A stretch of DNA of 64,000 nt from Lautropia dentalis (GTDB lineage: Bacteria > Pseudomonadota > Gammaproteobacteria > Burkholderiales > Burkholderiaceae_E): contig NZ_RRUE01000001.1 in NCBI RefSeq assembly GCF_003892345.1, positions 1,023,008 to 1,087,007 of the forward strand. The letters are read 5' to 3'. The translations under genes were made by a program, and so were the position numbers. The notes beneath the pieces were generated by a model. It was given only the letters and a program-made list of their open reading frames with translations, searched no databases and was not told the origin of the DNA. This document shows positions 16,989 to 25,200 of this stretch, one piece after another; position 1 is the first letter of the stretch, and each line of letters begins with the position of its first letter.

Positions 16989-18581
16989 CTAGCGCCCGGA
17001 CGGGGCCGTCGCCTGCGACGGATTGCCCAGCCGCTGGAAAATCTGCAGCCCCCGCTCGTCCTCGGCCAGCTCGCGCTCCAGGGCCTGCACCGTCACCTGC
17101 TGGCTGGCCACGGCGGTGGTCAGGCGACTGATGGTCTGATGGTTGCCGGTGCTGGACGTGGGGTTCTTGCCCCGCTGGCTCTGGGCTTCTTCCAGCTCCT
17201 TCTGCTGGCTGGCCAGCGTCTTGCGTTCCTTGTCCAGCTCGGGCAACAGCAGCTGTTTTTCCTGCTCGAGGCGGGCGTGGGTCTGCTGGAAGCCCGTGGC
17301 GGCATCCAGGATCCGGCACGGCTGCGGTTCGGCCACCGAATGGTCGGCCAGGTTGAAGACCGTGATCATGCAGGCCCCCGGGCGGGTGATGCCCTCGATG
17401 CCCTGAACCGATGGGGCGATCCGGACCCGGTGCAGCAGCGTGGATTTGGGCCGGTTCTCCGTGGGCTTCCAGTGCTTGACCGACACGTAGATGTCGGTGC
17501 CCTGGGCGGTGTGCCGCGTGGTCATCGTGGCTGGGTCGCCGTCGAACTGGATGTTGACGAACTGCCCGGGCGTGAAGGCCGTGGCGTTTGCCGGCAGGGC
17601 GGCCACGGTGACCGAACCGCTGGTATTGTTGGTGGCCAGGGCCATGCCGGATTCCGGCACGTAGGCGGCCTCGACGGAGCCGGCTGCCGTCAGCAGCTCG
17701 CTGCGTGCGCCGGTGGCCGGATCGATCAGCATCAGGTTGGGGCGTGCCGCGGCGTTGTAGTCGCTGGCCAGCAGCAGGCCGCGTGGCCCGCGGGCGTAGT
17801 TGTACACGGCCGACGAGCTGCGCTCGGCCGTCAGTGTGGTGATCTCGCCGGACCGCGGATCAACCGATTTCACGCTCTTGCCGCCGGTCAGCAGCCGCCC
17901 GTCCAGGGCGGCCAGCGGAATGGTCATGGCCCGTTCCGTGACCTGCACGTCGAAATCCGGGGCGTGCTCGCCGTCGGGCGTGTACTTCATGATCACGCCG
18001 GCCTCGTTCTCGTCGGCAAAATTGTTGTAATTGATGAAGAAGCTGCCCTGGTCGTCCATGACCACGTAGCGGCCCCGGTAGGTCTCGCCCTGGAAGGTGG
18101 TGTCTGCCTTGCGGCAGTTCACCCGCCTGCGATCCAGGTCGATCAGGCTGAATGCATTGGCAGCCGTATGGGTGGCCACGGCGTGTTTGCCTGCGCCATC
18201 GATGGCCAGCGCATGCGCGGCAAAGGGCAGGGCGATCTGGCGTTTGAATGCCATGCTCTCGGCATCCAGCGCTACCAGGGCGCCGGGTGTCGTGCCGCGC
18301 GGGTTTTCCACATCGCCACCGAAGGTGGCGTAGAGCGTGTCGCCCACCAGCCGCATCTGGTAGAAACCCCAGATCGGACCGTGTTTTTTGTATGCATCCG
18401 GCCGGTTCAGGCCAAAGTCTCCGTTGTAGGCCTGCCATTCCGGGTCGAAATGCTCGATTTTTTCGCAGCCCTGGGTTGCCCTGAATGCCTGGCCGGTCGT
18501 CTGGCCGGCAAGGGCAGAGGCCGCAGGGTACGCAGCGGAAAGGGTCGTGGCAAGAAGGGCGCAGAGATGGGCAGGCCGCAT
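16989..18581 (-). CDS. Secreted propeller-like protein with C-terminal coiled coil (copy 2)
   Basis: A 530-residue paralogue of the protein at 3825-5477. I place the start at 18581 (MRPAHLCALLATTLSAAYPA), which begins a normal signal peptide with cleavage near ASALAG; the frame is open further upstream but that stretch is Arg-rich and not signal-like. The middle holds propeller-like strands (ALVALDAESM, AFSLIDLDRR, LMLIDPATGARSEL), again with a GFYQMRL-(3)-TLYATFGG block, AARPNL, AQGTDIYV and RPGAC. Residues of about 425-525 are Glu/Gln/Leu-rich heptads, very likely a coiled coil. Function is unknown to me. It lies just upstream of, and in the same direction as, the siderophore transport operon. 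Confidence 0.85.
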   Translation of the reverse strand: MRPAHLCALLATTLSAAYPAASALAGQTTGQAFRATQGCEKIEHFDPEWQAYNGDFGLNRPDAYKKHGPIWGFYQMRLVGDTLYATFGGDVENPRGTTPGALVALDAESMAFKRQIALPFAAHALAIDGAGKHAVATHTAANAFSLIDLDRRRVNCRKADTTFQGETYRGRYVVMDDQGSFFINYNNFADENEAGVIMKYTPDGEHAPDFDVQVTERAMTIPLAALDGRLLTGGKSVKSVDPRSGEITTLTAERSSSAVYNYARGPRGLLLASDYNAAARPNLMLIDPATGARSELLTAAGSVEAAYVPESGMALATNNTSGSVTVAALPANATAFTPGQFVNIQFDGDPATMTTRHTAQGTDIYVSVKHWKPTENRPKSTLLHRVRIAPSVQGIEGITRPGACMITVFNLADHSVAEPQPCRILDAATGFQQTHARLEQEKQLLLPELDKERKTLASQQKELEEAQSQRGKNPTSSTGNHQTISRLTTAVASQQVTVQALERELAEDERGLQIFQRLGNPSQATAPSGR

Positions 18582-18842
18582 GGGTGCAGGTTTCCGGATA
18601 TGGCTGTCGTGTTGAGAAAATACTATCATCCGTTTTTTCGCACACCTGCGCTGGCGCGCGTCCCGGACGCTTTCGTTCCCGCGCCCGCACCACCCTGCGC
18701 GCTTTCTTTTCCGGGGAGGCTCCGGTCGGGCCTGCGTGTCGTGCCGCTTCCCCATGAATGACCCCGGAAACAGCGTGGGTATCCGGTTTTTCCGTCCGGA
18801 TGTCCGCAGTATCCCTTGCGGTGCTCTCTCTGGCCTGGTCCC

Positions 18843-20012
18843 ATGAATTTTTCCGCCTCACGTCTGTCCGCGCCCGCCCTGCTGGCCGTGCTGTTCATGC
18901 TGCCCACGGCGCTGCATGCCGCCAGCCGCAGTGAGGTGGCCAGTCCCACCAGTTTCCAGCTGCTGTCCTCGGTGGGGGCCGATACGCCGGCCTGTCACGG
19001 CACCCTCGTCGCGTGCGGCAACCGTGCCCTGAAGGGGCTCATCCCGCCGGAGGGTTCATCGCCCCGCGTGGCCTACAGCTTCACCGACGAAACCTTCTCC
19101 TTCGATTCCGGCGTCGACATCCTGCTGCAGACCGCCTCCACCCGGCAGCCCGCCGAGCAGGGCGCCCACATGGAATGGCGGTGGCGTACCGCATGGCGCA
19201 AGCTGGGCGAGAACCACTATCGCCTGATCCAGACCAGCATCCAGTACCGCTGCGGCTCGGGGGCCTGGCTCAAGACGCCCTGCCGTCCCACCGGTCCGGC
19301 CACCGAAGCCGTCACCAGCGATTTCGGCGCCTCCGACATCACCCGTCCGGCCGCCGGTGGCGCACAGGATGCCGGCATGCAGCGTCCGCCCCAGGTTCCC
19401 GGCCAGGCGACACCGGCAAGGGCTGCAGCCGCAAAGGCCGAAGCCGCAAAGGCCGCGGCCATGCGCGAAGCCTCTCCGTCGGAGTCTGATGACCGCACGC
19501 CGCACACCGGACGCCAGGCCGAGCGGCGCCGGGCCGCAAAGGAGCGGCTGGGTCTGGAGGGGCTCGACCTCTACAACAAGCCCGAACCCCAGATCCAGTA
19601 CCGCATGCCGCCCACCTCGCCCGATGCCATGCGCCATGCTCACGGGTTCATGCCGCTGGCACTGGGTTCCGATGGCGGCTCCCTGGCCACCGCACCCTGC
19701 GAGAAACCCATCGATCTCTGCGGTCAGCAGGTGCTGGATGAAGTCTATGCCGCCGATGCCTACGGCAAGCTCTCGCCCGAGCAGATCCGCCACGAGAGTT
19801 TCGTCTATGGCGACGAGGACGACGGGGTGATCCGCGCCGTCTATCTGGTGACGCTTGTCGACCTGCCGGACGACATCATCGAGGGCGAACGTGTGCGCAT
19901 CGGCTTCGTGCGCCGCGGCACCAGCTGGGTGGCGGTGTCGGCCGGCCGCCAGGTGCGCTGCCGCTTCGGCTATGCCCGCAGCGAATGGCGGGGCGAGACC
20001 TGCTCCCCCTGA
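18843..20012 (+). CDS. Secreted protein of unknown function
   Basis: A 389-residue protein from the ATG at 18843 (MNFSASRLSAPALLAVLFML); an upstream ATG at 18816 would spoil the signal peptide. Cleavage is predicted after PTALHA. The N-terminal half (about 25-165) contains paired cysteines (PACHGTLVACG, YRCGSGAWLKTPC) and looks like a small disulfide-stabilised beta domain. A low-complexity Ala/Lys/Glu linker runs from about 185 to 215. The C-terminal half (about 290-385) has four more Cys (ATAPCEKPIDLCG and QVRCRFGYARSEWRGETC) and beta-rich segments. I do not recognise the family. It ends four bases before the convergent ECF sigma gene and is divergent from the propeller paralogue. Confidence 0.75.
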   Translation: MNFSASRLSAPALLAVLFMLPTALHAASRSEVASPTSFQLLSSVGADTPACHGTLVACGNRALKGLIPPEGSSPRVAYSFTDETFSFDSGVDILLQTASTRQPAEQGAHMEWRWRTAWRKLGENHYRLIQTSIQYRCGSGAWLKTPCRPTGPATEAVTSDFGASDITRPAAGGAQDAGMQRPPQVPGQATPARAAAAKAEAAKAAAMREASPSESDDRTPHTGRQAERRRAAKERLGLEGLDLYNKPEPQIQYRMPPTSPDAMRHAHGFMPLALGSDGGSLATAPCEKPIDLCGQQVLDEVYAADAYGKLSPEQIRHESFVYGDEDDGVIRAVYLVTLVDLPDDIIEGERVRIGFVRRGTSWVAVSAGRQVRCRFGYARSEWRGETCSP

Positions 20013-20016
20013 CCGG

Positions 20017-20622
20017 CTAGCCGTCCTGCGGCAGCGGCAGGGTGATCCGCTTCAGAATCCTGCCCATCTCCCCCTTGTTCAGGTAGCTGCGGCATACCTC
20101 TGACGCCAGCAGGGTCTCCCGTACCTCGCGCAGCAGGATGTTCACCAGCGCCGGCGATATCTCCATCAGGCCGGCAATCTCCCGCTGGGTCTTGCCCTCG
20201 GCCACATGCAGCACGAAGGCACGCCGGTGGCGCGCCGAACGCTCCAGCAGGGTCCGGTTCACGGCGGCCAGCACTTCCCGCACGTAGGCCCGATCCTCCG
20301 GGCCGCTCTCTGCCGACGGCAGGATCTCGGCGTACGACTCCACGTCCAGGTCCGACGTACTGGCGCGCTGCTTCATCATCCGGCGCTGGATGTCCAGTGC
20401 CGTATTGCGTACCGTCTGGGCACAATAGGCCCTGGCGTTGTGAACATCCCCCCGGTTGCTCCTTTCATACACCTTCAGATAGGCATCCTGGACGGCCTCC
20501 TCGGCTATGGCGCCATCTTTCAGGATGTCGTAGGCAATGCGATAGAGAAGCGCTCTGTCCTGAATGAAAACCATCGTCAACTCTGTATCGACTGCAAGCT
20601 TGTCTGCGTCGTCGTTTGGCAT
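20017..20622 (-). CDS. ECF RNA polymerase sigma factor (FecI/PvdS-like)
   Basis: A 201-residue sigma-70 family protein of the ECF type. Region 2 is at about 24-90 (LLYRIAYDILKDGAIAEEAV and DAYLKVYER, then NARAYCAQTVRNTALDIQRR). Region 4 is at about 125-185 with a helix-turn-helix (HVAEGKTQREIAGLMEISPALVNILL). Length is usual. No anti-sigma gene adjoins it, as for sigma factors controlled by Fur rather than by a membrane anti-sigma factor (PvdS, OrbS). A Fur-box match lies 18 bases before its ATG. It is divergent from the mbtH-led megasynthase operon and convergent with the secreted protein gene, so it is the natural candidate activator of the 21-62 kb operon. Start chosen at 20622; an ATG at 20574 is the alternative. 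Confidence 0.9.
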   Translation of the reverse strand: MPNDDADKLAVDTELTMVFIQDRALLYRIAYDILKDGAIAEEAVQDAYLKVYERSNRGDVHNARAYCAQTVRNTALDIQRRMMKQRASTSDLDVESYAEILPSAESGPEDRAYVREVLAAVNRTLLERSARHRRAFVLHVAEGKTQREIAGLMEISPALVNILLREVRETLLASEVCRSYLNKGEMGRILKRITLPLPQDG

Positions 20623-20639
20623 GTTTTACTCATCTAACT

Positions 20640-20658
20640 GATAAATAGAATAACTAGC
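20640..20658 (-). promoter_or_regulatory. Candidate Fur box before the ECF sigma gene
   Basis: GATAAATAGAATAACTAGC matches the 19-base Fur consensus at 13 of 19 positions, the best in this window. It sits 18-36 bases upstream of the sigma-factor ATG in an AT-rich patch, fitting a Fur-repressed promoter. Confidence 0.6.
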
Positions 20659-20697
20659 ACTACATGTATTGGACCAGTGCCAAACACCGGGGAAGTG

Positions 20698-20887
20698 GGT
20701 TTTCGTTACCATTCGAAACGAAACCTCCCCATACTTTGCAAGATCAGGCCCTGCCCGTTTTGCAGGCAGGGCAGGCGAAGGCATGGGTTGTCCACCCAAC
20801 AGCACCGCATGTCGCGCTACTCAAGGCGGTGGTTGCGGTGTCATACTCTGGTGGCTGGCAGTTTTGTTGTTACCCTTCAAAACAAAA
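20698..20887. promoter_or_regulatory. Two related inverted repeats in the sigma-mbtH spacer
   Basis: The 446-base divergent spacer 20659-21104 holds no credible gene. It contains TTTCGTT (20701-20707) with AACGAAA (20717-20723), and TTTTGTT (20862-20868) with AACAAAA (20881-20887). The two sites share the surrounding pattern GTT-ACC-(A/C)TTC, so they look like two versions of one operator or recognition site about 160 bases apart. The protein that would bind is unknown. Confidence 0.4.
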
Positions 20888-21021
20888 TTGACCAACACCA
20901 CTTTTCGGCTTGATGGTTCCTGTTGACGTTTCATGGCTGACTGGGGTAAGCGCCCGCAACGCAGCCAGGCACACGCTGCTTCATTCCACCGCGCATGCAA
21001 CAAAATGCTTGCACTGTGTCA

Positions 21022-21050
21022 CATAATGAAATATTTCAACAAGTGTTGAA
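21022..21050. promoter_or_regulatory. Overlapping palindromes upstream of mbtH
   Basis: TGAAATATTTCA (21027-21038) is a perfect 12-bp palindrome and TTCAACA, 2 bases, TGTTGAA (21035-21050) is a perfect 7+7 inverted repeat overlapping it. The segment 21022-21040 also matches the Fur consensus at 11 of 19 positions. The sites lie about 55-80 bases before the MbtH start, where an operator for the megasynthase operon would be expected. Confidence 0.45.
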
Positions 21051-21104
21051 CAAAGATCAGGCTGATTCGTCCTGTAAGTATCAATGGCAAATATCGGGTG
21101 TTCA

Positions 21105-21347
21105 ATGTCAAAAAGTTGCTTTGATCGCGAAGATGAGACCTTCATCGTGCTGGTCAACCACGAAGAGCAGTATTCCATCTGGCCGGAATGGAAGACCGTG
21201 CCCGGCGGGTGGAAGGCGGTCGAAGGTATCCGGGGGAACAAGCAGCACGTGCTCGACTACGTCCGGACACACTGGCAGGACATGCGGCCCCTTTCTCTCA
21301 GGAAGTGGATGGAGGATCAGGCAGGGGCCAGCACACCGGCGGCGTGA
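21105..21347 (+). CDS. MbtH-like protein
   Basis: An 80-residue member of the MbtH family, small chaperone-like partners that bind NRPS adenylation domains and raise their activity or solubility. Signature segments are present: FIVLVNHEEQYSIWPEWKTV, PGGWKAV and YVRTHWQDMRPLSLRKWMED. I take the ATG at 21105 (MSKSCFDRED), which lines up with family starts; an ATG at 21084 would add seven residues, and neither has a strong ribosome-binding site. The stop overlaps the start of the thioesterase gene, so the two are coupled. It is the first gene of the megasynthase operon. Confidence 0.95.
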   Translation: MSKSCFDREDETFIVLVNHEEQYSIWPEWKTVPGGWKAVEGIRGNKQHVLDYVRTHWQDMRPLSLRKWMEDQAGASTPAA

Positions 21348-22060
21348 TGACCAGGCTTCTGACCATCCCGTGTGCGGGGGCCAGCGCAACCATGTATCTG
21401 CGCTGGCGGCGCCATCTGCCGTCCTCCGTGCAGCTCGTCCCGCTGGAGCCGCCGGGTCGCGGTGCCCGGCTGGGGCAGTCCTTCATCGAGCGGTTCGACG
21501 GGCTGGTCTCCTGGCTGTGCCAGACGTGGCAGGCCGAGCTGCAGGACCGGTACGTGCTCTTCGGTCACAGCATGGGTGCGCTGCTGGCCTGGGGCATGGC
21601 GGTGCACCAGCGGCGCACCGGTGGCCGCATGCCGGAGGCGCTCCTGCTGTCGGCCTGCGCGGCGCCGTCGCAGCGTGACCCGGACCGCTTCAGGGGGCTG
21701 GACAGCGACGAGTCGCTGATGGCCGACCTGAGAGCGCAGGGGGGCACCAGCGAGGCGGTCTTTGCCCATCCGGACATGCTGCGCATGACGCTCGATACCC
21801 TGCGGGCCGATTACCGCGTGTGCGACAGCTTCGTCCATGACCCGGACGAAGCGCCGCTTGCCTTGCCCGTTCATGTCCTGGCCGGTCGCCAGGACGATAT
21901 CTCCCCCGGGCGGCTGGAGGCATGGCGGTGCGAAACGGTGGCTCCGTTTTCCATCACCTGGTTCGAAGGCAATCACTTTTTCATATGGCAGGAAGAGGCA
22001 AGGGTACTGGCACATCTGCGCAGCCTGCTCTCGTCCATCCAGCCTGACTGGAGCCATTGA
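21347..22060 (+). CDS. Type II thioesterase (NRPS/PKS editing)
   Basis: A 237-residue alpha/beta hydrolase starting MTRLLTIPCAGASATMYLRW. The ATG shares its A with the MbtH stop codon (TGATG arrangement), giving tight translational coupling. It has the GrsT/RifR-type pattern: PCAG near the start, PLEPPGRG, the nucleophile motif FGHSMGALLAW, a late Asp in LAGRQDD and the His in EGNHFF. Such enzymes remove stalled or wrong acyl groups from carrier domains. It should serve the following FAAL/NRPS/PKS proteins. Confidence 0.93.
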   Translation: MTRLLTIPCAGASATMYLRWRRHLPSSVQLVPLEPPGRGARLGQSFIERFDGLVSWLCQTWQAELQDRYVLFGHSMGALLAWGMAVHQRRTGGRMPEALLLSACAAPSQRDPDRFRGLDSDESLMADLRAQGGTSEAVFAHPDMLRMTLDTLRADYRVCDSFVHDPDEAPLALPVHVLAGRQDDISPGRLEAWRCETVAPFSITWFEGNHFFIWQEEARVLAHLRSLLSSIQPDWSH

Positions 22061-22088
22061 GGATTCTGCGGCCCTGCCGCCCTGTCCT

Positions 22089-22114
22089 GCGCGCCCCAGG
22101 CAAAGAGGGCGCGC
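22089..22114 (+). terminator. GC hairpin after the thioesterase gene
   Basis: GCGCGCCC, 10-base loop, GGGCGCGC makes a perfect 8-bp GC stem 29 bases after the thioesterase stop. There is no T run after it, so it may be a partial terminator, a pause site or an mRNA-stability element in the 203-base gap before the FAAL gene. Confidence 0.35.
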
Positions 22115-22263
22115 GGACGAATGAATCCATGCACGTCCAGGCACCGGCCCGGGGCGTGATGACGGTGGGGCCGTTGTGTGGCCCCGGTATCAGGCAGGGT
22201 TTCATGGCGTCCCGTTGTCGAGGCGACGACCACATGGCGGTACGTTGAGGGATATCGTAAAAA

Positions 22264-25200
22264 ATGACAGCTCGACAGCTTCAGGCCCCGGAGGATGGAT
22301 TCGTGCCGCCCCGGGACTTCGTGCAGTGCCTGGCACGACTGGCAGAGGACCGTGGCAACGCCGTGGCGCTGACGGTGGTGTCGCAGCCCGCCGGCGCGGA
22401 GGTTCGCGAGGAAGTCTTCGGCTACGCCACGCTCTGGACGCAGGTGCGTGCACTGGCGGCCACGCTGCAGCGCCAGGCCGTGCCGGGCGAGCGGGCCCTG
22501 CTGCTGCTCGACAATGACCAGCACTATGTGGTGGGCCTCTTTGCCTGCTTTGCCGCCGGCATCATTGCCGTGCCGGTGTTCCCGCCGGAGTCCGCCCGCC
22601 CGCAGCACGTGGCCCGCCTGGCCGGCATCGCGGCCGATGCACAGGCACGGCTCGTGCTCACCACGGCAGCGCTGGCACCGCTGGTCACCTCCGCTCTGCC
22701 TGCGCTGGGCGTGGCCCGGCTCGTCGAGGTCGACCGTGCCGATCCGGCCCTGGCCGGCCAGTGGGTGGAATACCAGCCGGTGCTGACGGACACGGCCTTC
22801 CTGCAGTACACCTCCGGTTCCACCTCTGACCCGAAGGGGGTAATGGTCACGCACGCCTGCCTGATGGCCAACGAAGCGGCCATTCGTGCGCTGATGGCCA
22901 TCACCGCGGCCGACCGCTTTGCCGTGTGGTCGCCGCTCTTTCACGACATGGGGCTGATCGGCGGGCTGCTTCAGCCCTTCTACAGTGGTATTCCGTGTGT
23001 GCTGTGCAGCCCCGACCATTTCACGGCCAGCCCGGTGCGCTGGCTGCGGCTGATCAGCCAGCATCGGGTCACGGTCAGTGGTGGTCCCGACTTTGCCTAT
23101 CGCCTGTGCATCGACCGCGTCCGCGAGTCCCAGTGTGACGGGCTGGACCTGTCGTGCTGGCGCGTTGCCTACACCGGTGCCGAGCCCATCCGGCCCGACA
23201 CGATGCAGACCTTCGTGGACAGGTTCGGGCGCTGCGGGTTTGCCGCCCGGGCCGTCTATCCCTGCTACGGACTGGCCGAAGGCACGCTGATGGTGACCGG
23301 GGTACTGCCCGGCCATGGCATGCACACCGTGACCTTCTCGGAAACGGCGCTGGCCCGGGGGCAGGTTCTGCCCGAAGGGGATGGCGTGGCCCTGGTGGCC
23401 TGCGGCCAGGCTGCCGCCGGCCATGCCGTCCGGATCGTCGATCCCGGGACAGGGCAGATGGCCGCTCCCAACCGGGTGGGGGAAATCTGGGCCAGCGGGC
23501 CGAGCATGGCGGCCGGCTACTGGCAGAACGCCCCCGCCACGGCCGATGCCTTCGTCACCGACGATGACGGCGTGCGCTGGCTGCGCACCGGCGATCTGGG
23601 CTTCGTCCATGAGGGGCAGCTCTTCGTGGCCGGCCGCCTGAAGGACATGATCATCGTGCGGGGCCACAACCTGTACCCGCAGGACATCGAGCAGGCCATC
23701 GAGACCCAGCTCGACGAGGTCCGCAAGGGGCGCGTCGCCGCCTTTGCGGTGGCATTCGATGGGCAGGAAGGCGTAGGTGTCGCGGCCGAGATCTCGCGCA
23801 GCATCCAGCGCCGCGTCCCGCCCGATGCGCTGGCCGGGCAGATCGCTGCCGTAGTCAGCGCCCAGACGGGGGAGGCACCGCAGGTCATTGCGCTGCTCGA
23901 ACCCGGCGGTATGCCCAAAACCTCCAGTGGCAAGCTGCAGCGCCAGCGCTGCCGCCAGCAGTGGCAGACGCAGACGCTAGATGTCTGGGCCCTGTTCGAG
24001 CAGGGCGTCCTGAAGCAGTCGGGCGCCGTGGCACAGCCGGACGCCCCGATGCAGCCGGGGGCCATGGCGCAGCCGGATGCCCCGATACAGCTGGACGCTC
24101 CGATGCAAACGGGCGCCCTGACGCAGCCCGATACCCTGATGCAGCCGGGCGCCGTCACCGGTGAATCATATGCGCCGGGCGACGGTGGACCGACCCTGGA
24201 AGGGCTGGCTGCCGAGCTGGCCGAAGGCTGGCGCGAGGCGCTCGGTGCGCCACGAACAACGGCGCTCACACGGCACAGCCATTTCTTCATGCTGGGCGGC
24301 AACTCCCTGTCGGCGGTGACGCTGGCCACCCGCATTGCCAGCCGGTATCGGGTGCCGTTCCGGCCATCCCACGTGTTCGAACATCCCCGGCTGGAAGACA
24401 TGGTGGCCTGCGTGACGGCGCTTGGCCAGCAGGTGCAGGCAGGTGCCTTGCCGGCCACGGACGGCCCCGTTGCCCTGACACCGGAAGACCGCGCGCTTGC
24501 GCAGCCGCTGTCGCCGGCGCAGATGCGGCAGTGGTTCCTCTGGCAGCTGGATCCGGCCGGCACGTCCTATGTGATCCAGGGTGCCCTGGATGTCAGCGGT
24601 GCGCTGGACGCGCAGGCGCTGCATCGTGCCGTGGACCAGCTGGTGCTGCGCCATGCCTCGCTGCGCACGCAGTTCCTGCTGACGGCTGGGGGGCTGGTCC
24701 GGCAGCGCGTGCTGCCTACGGTGCCGGCCGTCTGGCTGCCGGAAGAACAGCCCGTCCCGCTGTCCGAACGGACGGCGCGGATGCAGGCCCTGGCCGCACA
24801 GCCCTTCGACCTGCTGGCCGGGCCACTGGCCCGGTTCGTGCTGCTGCGTCACGACGCCCATCGCCACACGCTGGTGCTGCTCGTGCATCACATCGTGGCC
24901 GATGCCGCCTCGATGCAGATCCTGCTGGATGACCTCGGGGCCCTGTACGCCGTGCAGGCCGGTCTGTCTGCGTCAGCCCCCCCTGAAGACGCGCCGCAGT
25001 ACATCGATTACGCCGTCTGGCAGCAGGCCCATCCGGAACAGGCGTTTTCCGCGGCCGATGTGGCGTGGTGGCAGCACGAACTGGGTACGGAGCATCCGCC
25101 GCTCACGCTGTCGCCGGGTCGCCAGCCGGCAGACGCCGCCCCCCGTCCTGCCGGGTTGGTCGAGGATGCGGTTCCTGCCCCCCTGTTTGCCCGTGTGCGG

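Noticed and set aside
18582-18755. N-terminal extension of the second propeller protein up to 18755
   Set aside because: The extension is Arg/Lys-rich and would bury the signal peptide that begins at the ATG at 18581.
20664-20926. Three overlapping small plus-strand open frames in the sigma-mbtH spacer
   Set aside because: They overlap each other in all three frames, lack ribosome-binding sites and cover the inverted repeats, so chance frames are more likely.
21046-21078. Possible PvdS/OrbS-type or sigma-70 promoter before mbtH (CGTC at 21068-21071, TTGAAC at 21046)
   Set aside because: The matching -35 element and spacing do not fit either consensus well enough to claim.
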